Positions 43,892 through 53,875 of a stretch of 64,000 nucleotides of DNA are shown piece by piece (the stretch's first letter is position 1; every line of letters starts with the position of its first letter). The stretch covers positions 4,154,001 to 4,218,000 of the forward strand of contig NZ_CP107931.1 in assembly GCF_036023875.1 (NCBI RefSeq). The letters run 5' to 3'. The position numbers were made by a program, and so were the translations under genes. This stretch comes from Mycobacterium sp. NBC_00419 (GTDB lineage: Bacteria; Actinomycetota; Actinomycetes; Mycobacteriales; Mycobacteriaceae). The notes under the pieces were generated by a model. The model saw only the letters and a list, made by a program, of their open reading frames with translations, did not search any database and had not been told where the DNA came from.

Positions 43892-45117
43892 CTCGGCGGA
43901 CCGAACACGGTCAGCGCCGCGCCGCGCTGCTCGATCAGCTGGGTCCCGCTCACCGCGGGCACCACCGGACCGTTGCCGGCCGGGTGGCTCACGGGGATCA
44001 CCCGCTGATTGGTGCCGCTGGACGGGTCGTACACCCCGATGCCGGTGGTCAGCGGGATCAGGAGCCGCCCGCCCATCATCGTCGCCGGCCCCACCGGACG
44101 GACCGGCCCGGCCGCGTTGATGGTGTAGCGGTAACCCAACTTTGCGTCGAAGACCTCGACGGAATCGCCGGTCCACCAGGTGATCAGGTCGCCGGCCTTG
44201 GTCACCGCTTGCGCCGGGTTGGCCAGCACCGGGGCCTTCGACATCAGCGTGGACGACACCTTGGTGCCGGTGACGTCGTACACGGCGATCTCGGGCTTGG
44301 GGGAGGGCAGGTACACCGCCGTGGTGCTTCCCGACACCGCCAGGACGCGGGCCTCCGAATCGGTGGCGACGCCGGGCAGCGGGACGTTCTTGGTGTCGGG
44401 CTCGTCTTCTTCCTTGGCCGGCTTGAGCAGGGTCAGGCGCAGGTCTTTCTGGTCGCGGCAGGCTTCGAGGACTGACACCGCCTCGTCGCTGGCGGCCGCC
44501 GACATCAACGTGCACCCGGTTCCCAGACCCTGGTTGACGGGTTTCACCCGAGCGTCGATCTCGCCGTAGGCCAACATTCGCACCAGATCCGAACGCCATA
44601 ACTCCAGCCGCGTCGGGCCGGCGGCCAACACCGTGCTGCCGCTGGAGCTGAGCACGATCTGCTTGTCCGCGTAGGCCGTTCGGGTCGGTCCGCGCCGTCC
44701 GGTGCCGCCGTTGATGCTGCTGACCTGACCGCAGCCGCGTATATCGGGATAGACCGCGACGGCGAGGTCATAGACGTAGGACACACCGCACAGGTCGGTA
44801 TCGCGGGCGAACGTCCACCTCGTCTGGCCGGTCTTGGGGTCGTGGCCGGTGACAGTGCGGCCTTCGCCGGTGATGACGGTCCCGCCGACCACGATCGGGC
44901 TCAGCGTGCGCGGACTGGTCGCCGTCCAGAGTTGGCGCAGGGTGTCGGGCACCGCCCGAGCGGGCACCGGGTTGGGTGCCGGGTCGGATGCGGGACGGCT
45001 GATCGTGGCCCGCGCCGAACTGTTCCACCAGAACAGTGCGGCGACGACGGCGACGACAACCACGATCGCCGCCGCAGCGACGAGGTCGCCCTTGGTGCGG
45101 CGCTCAGGTCTGACCAT
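43888..45117 (-). CDS. Membrane-anchored beta-propeller protein (Rv3212-like)
   Basis: 409 residues. A basic cytoplasmic start, then one membrane helix (LVAAAAIVVVVAVVAALFWW, about 12-31) and a large exported domain with PQQ-like repeats (GRTVTGHDPKTGQTRWTF, IAVYDVTGTKVSST, GIGVYDPSSGTN). Two Cys pairs may form disulfides. Rv3212 has been linked to the cell envelope; the molecular role is unknown. Confidence 0.8.
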   Translation of the reverse strand: MVRPERRTKGDLVAAAAIVVVVAVVAALFWWNSSARATISRPASDPAPNPVPARAVPDTLRQLWTATSPRTLSPIVVGGTVITGEGRTVTGHDPKTGQTRWTFARDTDLCGVSYVYDLAVAVYPDIRGCGQVSSINGGTGRRGPTRTAYADKQIVLSSSGSTVLAAGPTRLELWRSDLVRMLAYGEIDARVKPVNQGLGTGCTLMSAAASDEAVSVLEACRDQKDLRLTLLKPAKEEDEPDTKNVPLPGVATDSEARVLAVSGSTTAVYLPSPKPEIAVYDVTGTKVSSTLMSKAPVLANPAQAVTKAGDLITWWTGDSVEVFDAKLGYRYTINAAGPVRPVGPATMMGGRLLIPLTTGIGVYDPSSGTNQRVIPVSHPAGNGPVVPAVSGTQLIEQRGAALTVFGPPS

Positions 45118-45137
45118 CTAGGCGACGATAGCGGTCG

Positions 45138-46673
45138 TCAGTTCGCGGTTGCGCCGGCCTCGGCCGCCTTGTTCGGGCGACGACGGCGCCGGCGCTTGCG
45201 GGCCGGGCTGCCGTCACCGGCGGCCGACTCGACCGAGGATCCGTCTGGTTGAGTGTCCGTCACCGTCTCGGCGGCATTGTCGGCATGGCCGTTGGCGCCT
45301 TCGCCGCCGCCGCGGGTGCGGCGACGCGAGCGGGAGCGCCCGGACCGTTCCCGGGTGGAGTCGGTGGAGCTGATCCGGGTGGCGTCCTTGTCCTCGGTCT
45401 TGGTGGCGCCTCTGGCGGACTGCCGCGGCTTACGCGCACCGCCGACGGTGCCGCCGGCCTCGGTCGGGATGCCCAACTCCTCGTAGAAGTGCGGTGAGTT
45501 CGAGTAGGTCTCGGCCGGATCGGCGCAGTCCAGCTTGAGGGCCTTGTCGATCATCGACCAGCGCTCGAGCTCATCCCAGTCGACCAGCGTGATCGCGATA
45601 CCGGTCTTGCCGGCCCGGCCGGTGCGCCCGATGCGGTGCACGTAGGCCTGCTCGTCCTCAGGGATCTGGTAGTTGATGACGTGGGTGATGTCGTCGATGT
45701 CGATGCCGCGGGCGGCGACGTCGGTGGCCACCAGCACGTCGATGTCACCGGTGCGGAACGACTTGAGCGCTTTCTCGCGGGCGATCTGGCCCAGGTCGCC
45801 GTGCACGGCGCCGACCTTGAAACCGCGCTCGGCGAGTTCGTCGGAGACCTTCTGCGCGGTGCGCTTGGTGCGGGTGAAGACCATGGTCGCGCCACGGCCC
45901 TCGGCCTGCAGGATGCGGGACACCATCTCGACCTTGTCCAGCGCGTGCGCGCGGTAGACGAACTGCTCGGTGGTGTCGTGGGTGGCCGCCCCTTGCACGC
46001 CCTCGGCGCGGATGTGGGTCGGCTGCTTCATGAACGTGCGGGCCAGCGTGATGATCGGGTCCGGCATGGTCGCCGAGAACAGCATGGCCTGGCGCTCGTC
46101 GGGGATCTGGCGCAGGATCCGCTCGATGTCGGGCAGGAAGCCCAGGTCGAGCATCTCGTCGGCCTCGTCGAGCACCAGCATGCTCAGCCCGCCGAGCTGC
46201 AGATGGCCCTGCTGAGCGAGATCGAGCAACCGGCCGGGCGTGCCGATCACGACGTCGACGCCCTTCTGCAGGGCGGCGATCTGGGCCTCGTAGGGGCGCC
46301 CGCCGTAGATGGAGGTCACGGAGAGCTTGCGATCGCCGGCGCGCAGATACTTGGCGGCGCTGGCGAGGTCTTCGTACACCTGCAGGCAGAGCTCACGGGT
46401 CGGCACGACGACCAGACCACGCGGGATGCCGGACAGTTCGCGCTCGCTGTCGGTGGTGATGCGCTGGAGCATCGGCACGCCGAACGCCAGCGTCTTGCCC
46501 ATGCCGGTACGGGCCTGGCCGATGAGGTCGTCGCCGGCGAGCGCCATCGGCAGGGTGAGTTCCTGGATGGCGAAGGCGAATTCCTTGCCGTCTTCAGCGA
46601 GGGCGCGGACGATCTCCTCGCGGACTCCGAGCTGGGCGAATGAGAGCTGGGGATGTGTGGTCAAAGGGGTCAT
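45138..46673 (-). CDS. rhlE: DEAD-box RNA helicase RhlE
   Basis: 511 residues. Motifs in order: Q motif, I ARTGMGKT, II VLDEADEM, III SATMP, V ARGID and VI HRIGRTGRAG. After the helicase core (about 1-375) comes a basic, low-complexity tail (SGRSRSRRRTRGGG and KRRRRRRPNKAAEAG) that probably binds RNA. Acts in rRNA or mRNA processing and cold adaptation. Corresponds to Rv3211. Confidence 0.93.
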   Translation of the reverse strand: MTPLTTHPQLSFAQLGVREEIVRALAEDGKEFAFAIQELTLPMALAGDDLIGQARTGMGKTLAFGVPMLQRITTDSERELSGIPRGLVVVPTRELCLQVYEDLASAAKYLRAGDRKLSVTSIYGGRPYEAQIAALQKGVDVVIGTPGRLLDLAQQGHLQLGGLSMLVLDEADEMLDLGFLPDIERILRQIPDERQAMLFSATMPDPIITLARTFMKQPTHIRAEGVQGAATHDTTEQFVYRAHALDKVEMVSRILQAEGRGATMVFTRTKRTAQKVSDELAERGFKVGAVHGDLGQIAREKALKSFRTGDIDVLVATDVAARGIDIDDITHVINYQIPEDEQAYVHRIGRTGRAGKTGIAITLVDWDELERWSMIDKALKLDCADPAETYSNSPHFYEELGIPTEAGGTVGGARKPRQSARGATKTEDKDATRISSTDSTRERSGRSRSRRRTRGGGEGANGHADNAAETVTDTQPDGSSVESAAGDGSPARKRRRRRRPNKAAEAGATAN

Positions 46674-46923
46674 GTGGCGGCGTTGTGCCTTCCGTAGTCG
46701 GTCCTCGTGTTGCTATCCAGCGCGCACGAGTTCTGACTGTCGGAATGGAGTCGGCTTCAAGAATTTCGATGCCGATTCGCCGGGCCCTGCACTGAGGGAG
46801 GCGGGCCCACTGCGTGCACGCACATTTCCTGAACAACGGTTTGTCACCGTCGTCCATCCACATCATAGCTGGTCGGCGACTTGGGTCCGGTTCGGTGTCC
46901 CGCCCGCGACTACAGTGACGGCC

Positions 46924-47637
46924 ATGAGTGCCTCGCAGCCGGTGCCGGCCGCCGGAGATGTGACGGATGCGGCGGGGCGGGGGTTGTCCCGCGTGCAGGC
47001 CGATCATCCCGCCATCAACGAGCTGTTCACGCTGCTGGCCTACGGCGAGGTGGCGGCGTTCTACCGGCTGACCGAAGAAGCCCGGATGGCGCCCAACCTG
47101 CGCGGCCGGATCAATATGGCGAGCATGGCGGCCGCTGAAATGGGCCACTACGAGCTGCTGCGCGACGCGCTGTCCGCGCGTGGCGTCGATGTCGTGCCCG
47201 CGATGGCGCGCTACGCCCCCGCGCTGGAGAACTACCACCGCCTGACCACCCCGAGCACCTGGCTCGAGGCCCTGGTCAAGACGTATGTCGGCGACGCGAT
47301 GGCCGCCGACTTCTATCTCGAGATCTCCGACGTGCTGCCCGACGAGATCGCCGGGGTGGTGCGCTCGGTGCTCGCCGAGACCGGGCATTCGCAGTTCGTG
47401 GTCGGCGAGGTTCGTGACGCGGTGACCACCTCCGGACGTCAGCGCAGCAGGCTGGCGCTGTGGTCGCGTCGGCTGCTCGGCGAAGCGATCACCCAGGCGC
47501 AATACGTGCTGGCCGACCATGACGAGCTGGTCGAGTTGGTGCTGTCCGGTCCCGGCGGGCTCGGTCAGGTCGCCGACTTCTTCTCCCGGCTGCAGCAGAC
47601 GCACGACGACCGGATGCGTCAGCTCGGGCTGGCCTGA
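46924..47637 (+). CDS. Ferritin-like fold protein (MiaE-like)
   Basis: 237 residues from ATG 46924. A four-helix bundle with metal ligands in LAYGEVAAFYRLTEEAR, MAAAEMGHYELLRD (E-x-x-H), FYLEISD and AETGHSQFVV (E-x-x-H). The architecture is that of di-iron tRNA hydroxylase MiaE and related ferritin-like proteins. Corresponds to Rv3210c. Divergent from rhlE across a 250-base gap in which I see no gene. Confidence 0.82.
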   Translation: MSASQPVPAAGDVTDAAGRGLSRVQADHPAINELFTLLAYGEVAAFYRLTEEARMAPNLRGRINMASMAAAEMGHYELLRDALSARGVDVVPAMARYAPALENYHRLTTPSTWLEALVKTYVGDAMAADFYLEISDVLPDEIAGVVRSVLAETGHSQFVVGEVRDAVTTSGRQRSRLALWSRRLLGEAITQAQYVLADHDELVELVLSGPGGLGQVADFFSRLQQTHDDRMRQLGLA

Positions 47638-48201
47638 CTAACGGTTGCAGGTCGCCGAGATCGCGTTGTCGGCCTGGGCGGCCACCGTCGTCCCCGTCGC
47701 GTCGGTGATCCAGCAGTTGAGCTGGCTTCCCGCACTGCTTGCCGTGATGTAGTTGACCGGCACAGTGGGCACCACGGTCAGCTGCCAGGGCAGCGCGACG
47801 TTCTCGGCGGTTCGCAGCGTCCCGGTTTCGTCGGCGTAGACGATGGTCACCGGGTCGTCGGGGCGCTGGTTGCCTGACACCGTGTAGACGACCTGGCGTG
47901 GATCGACCATCGGGGCGGCCAGGGCCGCTGCCGCCGGGATACTCGGCGTGACGGTGACGGGGGTTTCGGCAGGCATGCCGGCGACGGTGACAGTGACCGG
48001 TGCCGGCGGCGGGGTGGACGGGTGCGGCCCCGAGGTAGCCACCACTGTGCGTTTCGGTGCGGTGCCGTCGCTGCTGACGCTGGCCGCGCCGCCGGTCTTC
48101 ACGACGAACGTCGTCGCCACGGCGGCAACCAGCACAACCGCGGCAGCCAGGGCCGCCCGTTGCCACAGGGGCCCGGTTGCGCGGCGTCCGTTGTCGGTCA
48201 T
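47638..48201 (-). CDS. MmpS-type membrane protein
   Basis: 187 residues from ATG 48201. One N-terminal membrane helix (AALAAAVVLVAAVATTFVV), a Thr/Pro-rich linker and an MmpS-like domain: VVYTVSGNQRPDDPVTIVYAD, LPWQLTVVPTVPVNYITASS, then CWITDATG. MmpS proteins are periplasmic accessory subunits of MmpL lipid transporters, but no mmpL is adjacent. Corresponds to Rv3209. Confidence 0.8.
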   Translation of the reverse strand: MTDNGRRATGPLWQRAALAAAVVLVAAVATTFVVKTGGAASVSSDGTAPKRTVVATSGPHPSTPPPAPVTVTVAGMPAETPVTVTPSIPAAAALAAPMVDPRQVVYTVSGNQRPDDPVTIVYADETGTLRTAENVALPWQLTVVPTVPVNYITASSAGSQLNCWITDATGTTVAAQADNAISATCNR

Positions 48202-48377
48202 CGAGATCAAGGTTAGGGACGGCCACGGCCGCTCTCGACACGCCGCGCGCGGTCGTTGCCATGCTGTTACCGCAGCTTGATGCCCTATTCGCTGTCCGCG
48301 AACGCCTGCCCGCGGCCGGGGTGGTCGGTGTCCACTAGCCTTCTGGGGTACAGCGCACACGAACGGAAGGGTCAAGC

Positions 48378-49312
<935 letters not shown>

Positions 49313-49468
49313 TCAATCTGATGGTCAGCCAAGACGCGATGCCTCGCTCTACCGGCTCGTCGCACCGACAGTACTACTCGGTGCAGTTACTGGCCCGTAG
49401 CCGTCTCGGGGCGGCGGTACTGGCGCGCCGGAAGTCGGCCGACCACCGGTTTGTGCCATCCTGGGTCG

Positions 49469-50506
49469 GTGACCTACGACCCGGGGCATCGCGGGGACGG
49501 TCGTGTACCGGTGCTGCGCAGCGAATGGCGTGAGCCGTTGCGTGCCCAGCGCGACCCGCTCGCCGGCGATTCCGGGCGGCCCAGATCCAACCGCGACCAG
49601 CGCCGCCAGTGGCGCAAACAGACCTGGCTGGGCCGGTTCATCTCGACTTACGGCTGGCGGGCCTACGCCCTTCCGGTGCTCATCGCGCTGACCGGGGTTG
49701 TGCTCTATCAGACGATCACCGGTACGGCCGCCCCCGCGGTCGAGACGCACGACGCCGTGCAAGGGCCGCCGACGATCGGCTCCAGCGGCACCGCGATCAT
49801 CGGCGCCCCGCCGCGCGGTCTGACGGCGTTCGACGCGAACCTGCCGACCGGCATCCTGCCCGAGGGCGGCGCCTACACCGAGGCCGGCGCCAAGACATGG
49901 CGCATCGTGCCGGGCACCACACCCAAGGTCGGCCAGGGCACCGCCAAGGTGTTCACCTACACCGTCGAGGTGGAAGACGGTGTCGACACCGCGTCGTTCG
50001 GCGGTGACGAGGGCTTCGCCCGCATGGTCACCGAGACGCTGGCCAACCCCAAGAGCTGGATTCACAATCCCCAGTTCGCCTTCCAGCGCATCGACGCCAG
50101 CACCCCCGAGGTCAAACCGGACTTCCGGGTGTCGCTGACCTCCCCGATGACCGTCCGCGAGGGCTGCGGATACGAGATTCCGCTGGAGTCGTCCTGCTAC
50201 AACCCCGCCTACGGACCGGACGCCGAGCGGCGGGTGTTCATCAACGAGGCGCGCTGGGTGCGCGGCGCGGTGCCGTTCCAGGGCGATGTCGGCTCCTACC
50301 GGCAGTACCTGGTCAACCACGAGGTCGGCCACGCCATCGGCTACACCACCCACGAGCCGTGCGACGAGAACGGTGGGCTGGCGCCGATCATGATGCAGCA
50401 GACCTTCTCCACGGCCGACGACGATGCCGCGAAGTTCGACCCCGAGTCCGTCAAGGCCGACGGCAAGACGTGCCGGTTCAACCCCTGGCCGTATCCGATC
50501 GCCTGA
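49469..50506 (+). CDS. DUF3152 protein, probable secreted or anchored zincin
   Basis: 345 residues from GTG 49469. A basic N-terminal region, one membrane helix (AYALPVLIALTGVVLYQTI, about 67-85), then an exported domain. NHEVGHAIGYTTHEPC carries a zincin-like HExxH (HEVGH) near residue 280, suggesting a metalloprotease. The Cys residues (CGYEI, SSCYN, KTCRF) could pair outside the cell. Corresponds to Rv3207c. Confidence 0.83.
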   Translation: MTYDPGHRGDGRVPVLRSEWREPLRAQRDPLAGDSGRPRSNRDQRRQWRKQTWLGRFISTYGWRAYALPVLIALTGVVLYQTITGTAAPAVETHDAVQGPPTIGSSGTAIIGAPPRGLTAFDANLPTGILPEGGAYTEAGAKTWRIVPGTTPKVGQGTAKVFTYTVEVEDGVDTASFGGDEGFARMVTETLANPKSWIHNPQFAFQRIDASTPEVKPDFRVSLTSPMTVREGCGYEIPLESSCYNPAYGPDAERRVFINEARWVRGAVPFQGDVGSYRQYLVNHEVGHAIGYTTHEPCDENGGLAPIMMQQTFSTADDDAAKFDPESVKADGKTCRFNPWPYPIA

Positions 50507-50515
50507 GTCTTCCGG

Positions 50516-50577
50516 CGCGAGCGTGCACTCAAGGCACGCCCCGACGGCGTGTCGCCGGGCTGACACGCACGCTCGCG
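50516..50577. repeat. Large intergenic inverted repeat before moeZ
   Basis: CGCGAGCGTGC (50516-50526) and GCACGCTCGCG (50567-50577) are perfect inverted repeats 40 bases apart. Inside, GGCACGCC and GGCGTG elements can extend the structure. It begins about ten bases after the DUF3152 stop, so it may terminate that transcript. I recall similar GCGAGCGTGC palindromes scattered in mycobacterial intergenic DNA, which would make it an interspersed element. Confidence 0.6.
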
Positions 50578-50666
50578 GCGTTCGAGGGAAGCTTTGGCTT
50601 CTGTTTGCCGTTGAACCGACCACCTGCTGAGATGAGCGGGGACCGTCGAAACCCGAGGAGTGTCCG

Positions 50667-51845
50667 GTGTCCTCACCGTTGCCGCCGCTGGTCGAGCCAG
50701 CTGCCGAGCTCACCCGCCAGGAAGTAGCCCGCTACAGCCGTCACCTGATCATCCCGGACCTGGGCGTCGTCGGGCAGAAGCGCCTGAAGAACGCCAAGGT
50801 GCTGGTGATCGGCGCCGGCGGGCTGGGCTCGCCGGCCCTGCTCTACCTGGCCGCCGCCGGCGTCGGCACGATCGGCGTCGTCGAGTTCGACGTCGTCGAC
50901 GAATCCAATCTGCAGCGCCAGATCATTCATGGCCAGTCCGATATCGGCCGGTCCAAGGCCGAGAGCGCCCGGGACTCCATCCTGGAGATCAACCCGCTGG
51001 TCACCGTCAACCTGCACGAGCTGCGGCTGGAACCCGACAATGCCGTCGAGCTGTTCGAACAGTACGACCTGATCGTCGACGGAACCGACAACTTCGCCAC
51101 CCGCTACCTGGTCAACGACGCCGCGGTACTTGCGCACAAGCCCTACGTGTGGGGTTCGATCTATCGCTTCGAGGGCCAGGTTTCGGTGTTCTGGGAGGAC
51201 GCCCCCAACGGCTTGGGCCTGAACTACCGCGACCTCTACCCCGAACCGCCGCCACCGGGCATGGTGCCGTCCTGCGCCGAGGGTGGCGTCCTGGGCATCC
51301 TGTGCGCGTCGATCGCATCGGTGATGGGAACCGAGGCCATCAAGCTGATCACCGGCATCGGCGACCCGCTGCTGGGCCGTCTGATGGTCTACGACGCCCT
51401 CGACATGACGTACCGGACGATCAAGATCCGCAAGGATCCCGAAACGCCGAAGATCACCGAACTCATCGACTACGAGGCGTTCTGCGGTGTGCTGTCGCAG
51501 GACGCGGCCGACGCGGCCCACGATTCGACACTGACCCCCCAGGAACTGCGCGAACTGCTCGACTCGGACAAGAAGGTCGCCCTGATCGACGTCCGCGAGC
51601 CGGTGGAGTGGGAGATCAACCACATCGGTGGCGCCGAGCTGATCCCGAAGTCGGCGCTCGAGTCGGGCGAAGGGCTGGCCAAGATTCCGCAGGATCGGAT
51701 CCCGGTGCTGTACTGCAAAACCGGTATCCGTTCCGCCGAGGCGCTGGCGGCGTTGAAGAAGGCCGGATTCTCCGATGCTCTGCACCTTCAGGGCGGCATC
51801 GTGGCGTGGGCCCGGCAACTCGAACCCGACATGGTCATGTACTGA
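50667..51845 (+). CDS. moeZ: Adenylyltransferase/sulfurtransferase MoeZ
   Basis: 392 residues, GTG start. N-terminal ThiF/E1-like domain with ATP site GAGGLGSPALLYLAAAGVG (about 53-71), Asn/Arg in SNLQRQIIHG and DGTDNFATRYLVND. C-terminal rhodanese domain (about 295-390) with the active loop YCKTGIRSAEAL. MoeZ activates sulfur-carrier proteins (MoaD, CysO, ThiS types) and loads them with sulfur. The zinc-binding CxxC pair of E. coli MoeB is not visible. Corresponds to Rv3206c. Confidence 0.93.
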   Translation: MSSPLPPLVEPAAELTRQEVARYSRHLIIPDLGVVGQKRLKNAKVLVIGAGGLGSPALLYLAAAGVGTIGVVEFDVVDESNLQRQIIHGQSDIGRSKAESARDSILEINPLVTVNLHELRLEPDNAVELFEQYDLIVDGTDNFATRYLVNDAAVLAHKPYVWGSIYRFEGQVSVFWEDAPNGLGLNYRDLYPEPPPPGMVPSCAEGGVLGILCASIASVMGTEAIKLITGIGDPLLGRLMVYDALDMTYRTIKIRKDPETPKITELIDYEAFCGVLSQDAADAAHDSTLTPQELRELLDSDKKVALIDVREPVEWEINHIGGAELIPKSALESGEGLAKIPQDRIPVLYCKTGIRSAEALAALKKAGFSDALHLQGGIVAWARQLEPDMVMY

Positions 51846-51881
51846 CGGCCTCTCGGCCTCGGCACGCTTTACCCTGACGGG

Positions 51882-52736
51882 ATGACCGACGAACGTCCGC
51901 CTGACCATGTCCTGGCGGCCTTCGGTCTCAAGTACGCCGAACCGGAGCCGCTCGGCGCCGGCTGGGAGGGTGGCTGGCGCTGCGGTGAGGTCGTGTTGTC
52001 GACGATCGCCGACCACGCCCGCGCCGCCTGGTCGGCCAAGGTCCGCGAGACGCTCTTCGTCGACGGTGTCCGGTTGGCGCGGCCGGTGCGCTCGACCGAC
52101 GGCCGCTATGTGGTGGCGGGCTGGCGGGCAGACACCTTCGTCGCCGGAACCGCCGAACCCCGCCACGACGAGGTGGTCTCGGCGGGCGTGCGCTTGCACG
52201 AGGCGACCGCCAAGCTCGAACGTCCCCGATTCCTGACCCAGGCCCCGGTGGCGCCGTGGAGTGACGTCGACGTGTTCGTCGCCGCCGACCGGGCAGCCTG
52301 GGAGGACCGTCCGCTGCAGTCGCTGCCGCCGGGCGCGACGGTGGCACCCGGCTCGGCCGACGGGGAACGGTCGATCGAACTGATCAACCAATTGGCCAGT
52401 CTGCGCAAGCCCACCAAGAGTCCCAGCCAACTCGTGCACGGCGATCTCTACGGCACCGTGCTGTTCGCCGGAACGGCGGCACCCGGTATCACCGACATCA
52501 CCCCGTATTGGCGACCCGCGCCGTGGGCGGCCGGTGTCGTCGTCGTCGACGCCCTGGCCTGGGGCGAGGCTGACGACGGACTCATCGAGCGGTGGAACGC
52601 ATTGCCCGAGTGGCCACAGATGTTGTTGCGCGCGTTGATGTTCCGGCTGGCGGTCCATGCGCTGCATCCCCGCTCGACGGCGGCGGCGTTCCCGGGTCTG
52701 GCGCGCACCGCGGCGCTGATCCGGTTGATCCTCTAG
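51882..52736 (+). CDS. TIGR02569 family protein (Rv3205c-like)
   Basis: 284 residues. It resembles a divergent aminoglycoside phosphotransferase-like fold: LGAGWEGGWRCGEVVLST at the ATP end and VHGDLYGTVLFAG in the catalytic-loop position, but the downstream DFG-like Asp is not obvious (ITDITPYWRPAPWA may serve). Actinobacteria-specific. The stop overlaps the convergent alkyltransferase-like gene by 4 bases. Function unknown. Confidence 0.8.
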   Translation: MTDERPPDHVLAAFGLKYAEPEPLGAGWEGGWRCGEVVLSTIADHARAAWSAKVRETLFVDGVRLARPVRSTDGRYVVAGWRADTFVAGTAEPRHDEVVSAGVRLHEATAKLERPRFLTQAPVAPWSDVDVFVAADRAAWEDRPLQSLPPGATVAPGSADGERSIELINQLASLRKPTKSPSQLVHGDLYGTVLFAGTAAPGITDITPYWRPAPWAAGVVVVDALAWGEADDGLIERWNALPEWPQMLLRALMFRLAVHALHPRSTAAAFPGLARTAALIRLIL

Positions 52737-53029
52737 AACGTGTGGCGGGCCTGCGCCAGGTTCACCCTGCCGTCGTCGGCCAGTACGCCCTCGGCCCGCA
52801 GCAGTTCGAGTTGGCGTCTCGCCAGGTGCGGTGCCGGCCGGCCCGACGCCGTGATCACCCGGTGCCAGGGCAGATCCGAGGAGTCGGTGCGCATGATCCA
52901 GCCGACGATGCGCGGGCTGGAAAGTTCTGCAGCCGAGGCGATGTCGCCGTAGGTGGCGACGCTGCCCGGCGGGATGGACGCCACCAGACGGCGGACCAGT
53001 TCGACCTGCTCGTCGGTGACCGGTGCCAT
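52733..53029 (-). CDS. Alkyltransferase-like protein (ATL)
   Basis: 98 residues from ATG 53029. The MGMT DNA-binding domain is present (IPPGSVATYGDIASAA and SSPRIVGWIMRTD), but the PCHR methyl-acceptor motif is PWHR, with Trp in place of the reactive Cys. ATL proteins bind O6-alkylguanine and direct it to nucleotide excision repair. Adjacent to the lipV homologue on the same strand, with only two bases between them. Corresponds to Rv3204. Confidence 0.88.
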   Translation of the reverse strand: MAPVTDEQVELVRRLVASIPPGSVATYGDIASAAELSSPRIVGWIMRTDSSDLPWHRVITASGRPAPHLARRQLELLRAEGVLADDGRVNLAQARHTF

Positions 53030-53031
53030 GG

Positions 53032-53829
53032 CTAACGCGATTCGAGCATGTCCCGGATGATCGCCGCGGTCTCGGCCGGTTTGGCCTGGGCGACCATGTG
53101 CTGGCAGTCCAGATCGACCATCGTGAAGGCGGTGCCGAGGCGCGACGCCAGTCCGTCGATCAGTTCCGCGCTGACGTAGGGCGGTTCGGTCCACGTCGCG
53201 CGCACCAGCGTCGTGCGGGTGCCCGGATGCGGGAACACGATCTCGCGGGCCAGTTCGCTCCAGTACGACATCATCGCGGGCACGCTGATGCGCCAGCCGT
53301 AGCGGCCGTTGGGCAGCGCGATCAGATGCTCGTCGAGTTCGGCGTCGAGATCCTCTTCTGGGACGTCAGCCCATGAGCCGGTGAACTTTTCGCTCCGCGC
53401 CTCGGCGCGGTCGGTGTAATCGGGGGAGGCCAGCATCGCGTCGGCGATCTCGCTCATCCATACGCCGTCGAGTCCGATGGCGGGATCCAGCAGCACCAGC
53501 CCGGCCACCAGGTCGGGGCAGGCGGCGGCGAGGTGCAGTGCCACGGCCCCGCCGAAGGAGTGCCCGACCACCACGACCGGGCCGCCCGCCTGCTCTTCGA
53601 CCAGGGTGGCCAGCGCGGCCACGTTCGCGTCGATGGACCACGGCGCCGACCACGGGGACCGGCCGTGGCCGAGCAGATCGGGTGCGGCCAGCGCGACGCC
53701 GGGCAGATGCCGATCGCTCAGTGCCTGCCACCGCCTGCCGTGTCCGGTCAGTCCGTGGATGGCCAGCACCTGAACGGGTCCCGACGGGCCGTAGCGGTGC
53801 ACGTGCAGGTGGTCGCTCACAGGCCTCAT
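53032..53829 (-). CDS. lipV: Alpha/beta hydrolase LipV-like
   Basis: 265 residues. Oxyanion region IHGLTGHGRRW, nucleophile elbow VGHSFGGAVAL (Ser about 96), probable acid Asp in VDLDCQHMV, where the following His completes the triad. LipV is an esterase/lipase in M. tuberculosis (Rv3203). It is the first gene of a pair with the ATL protein. Divergent from adnA, with about 46 bases between starts. Confidence 0.88.
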   Translation of the reverse strand: MRPVSDHLHVHRYGPSGPVQVLAIHGLTGHGRRWQALSDRHLPGVALAAPDLLGHGRSPWSAPWSIDANVAALATLVEEQAGGPVVVVGHSFGGAVALHLAAACPDLVAGLVLLDPAIGLDGVWMSEIADAMLASPDYTDRAEARSEKFTGSWADVPEEDLDAELDEHLIALPNGRYGWRISVPAMMSYWSELAREIVFPHPGTRTTLVRATWTEPPYVSAELIDGLASRLGTAFTMVDLDCQHMVAQAKPAETAAIIRDMLESR

Positions 53830-53875
53830 GCTGCCATTGCCCGAACTTGTCGGAGCCTCGTGGTGTCATTCCGGC

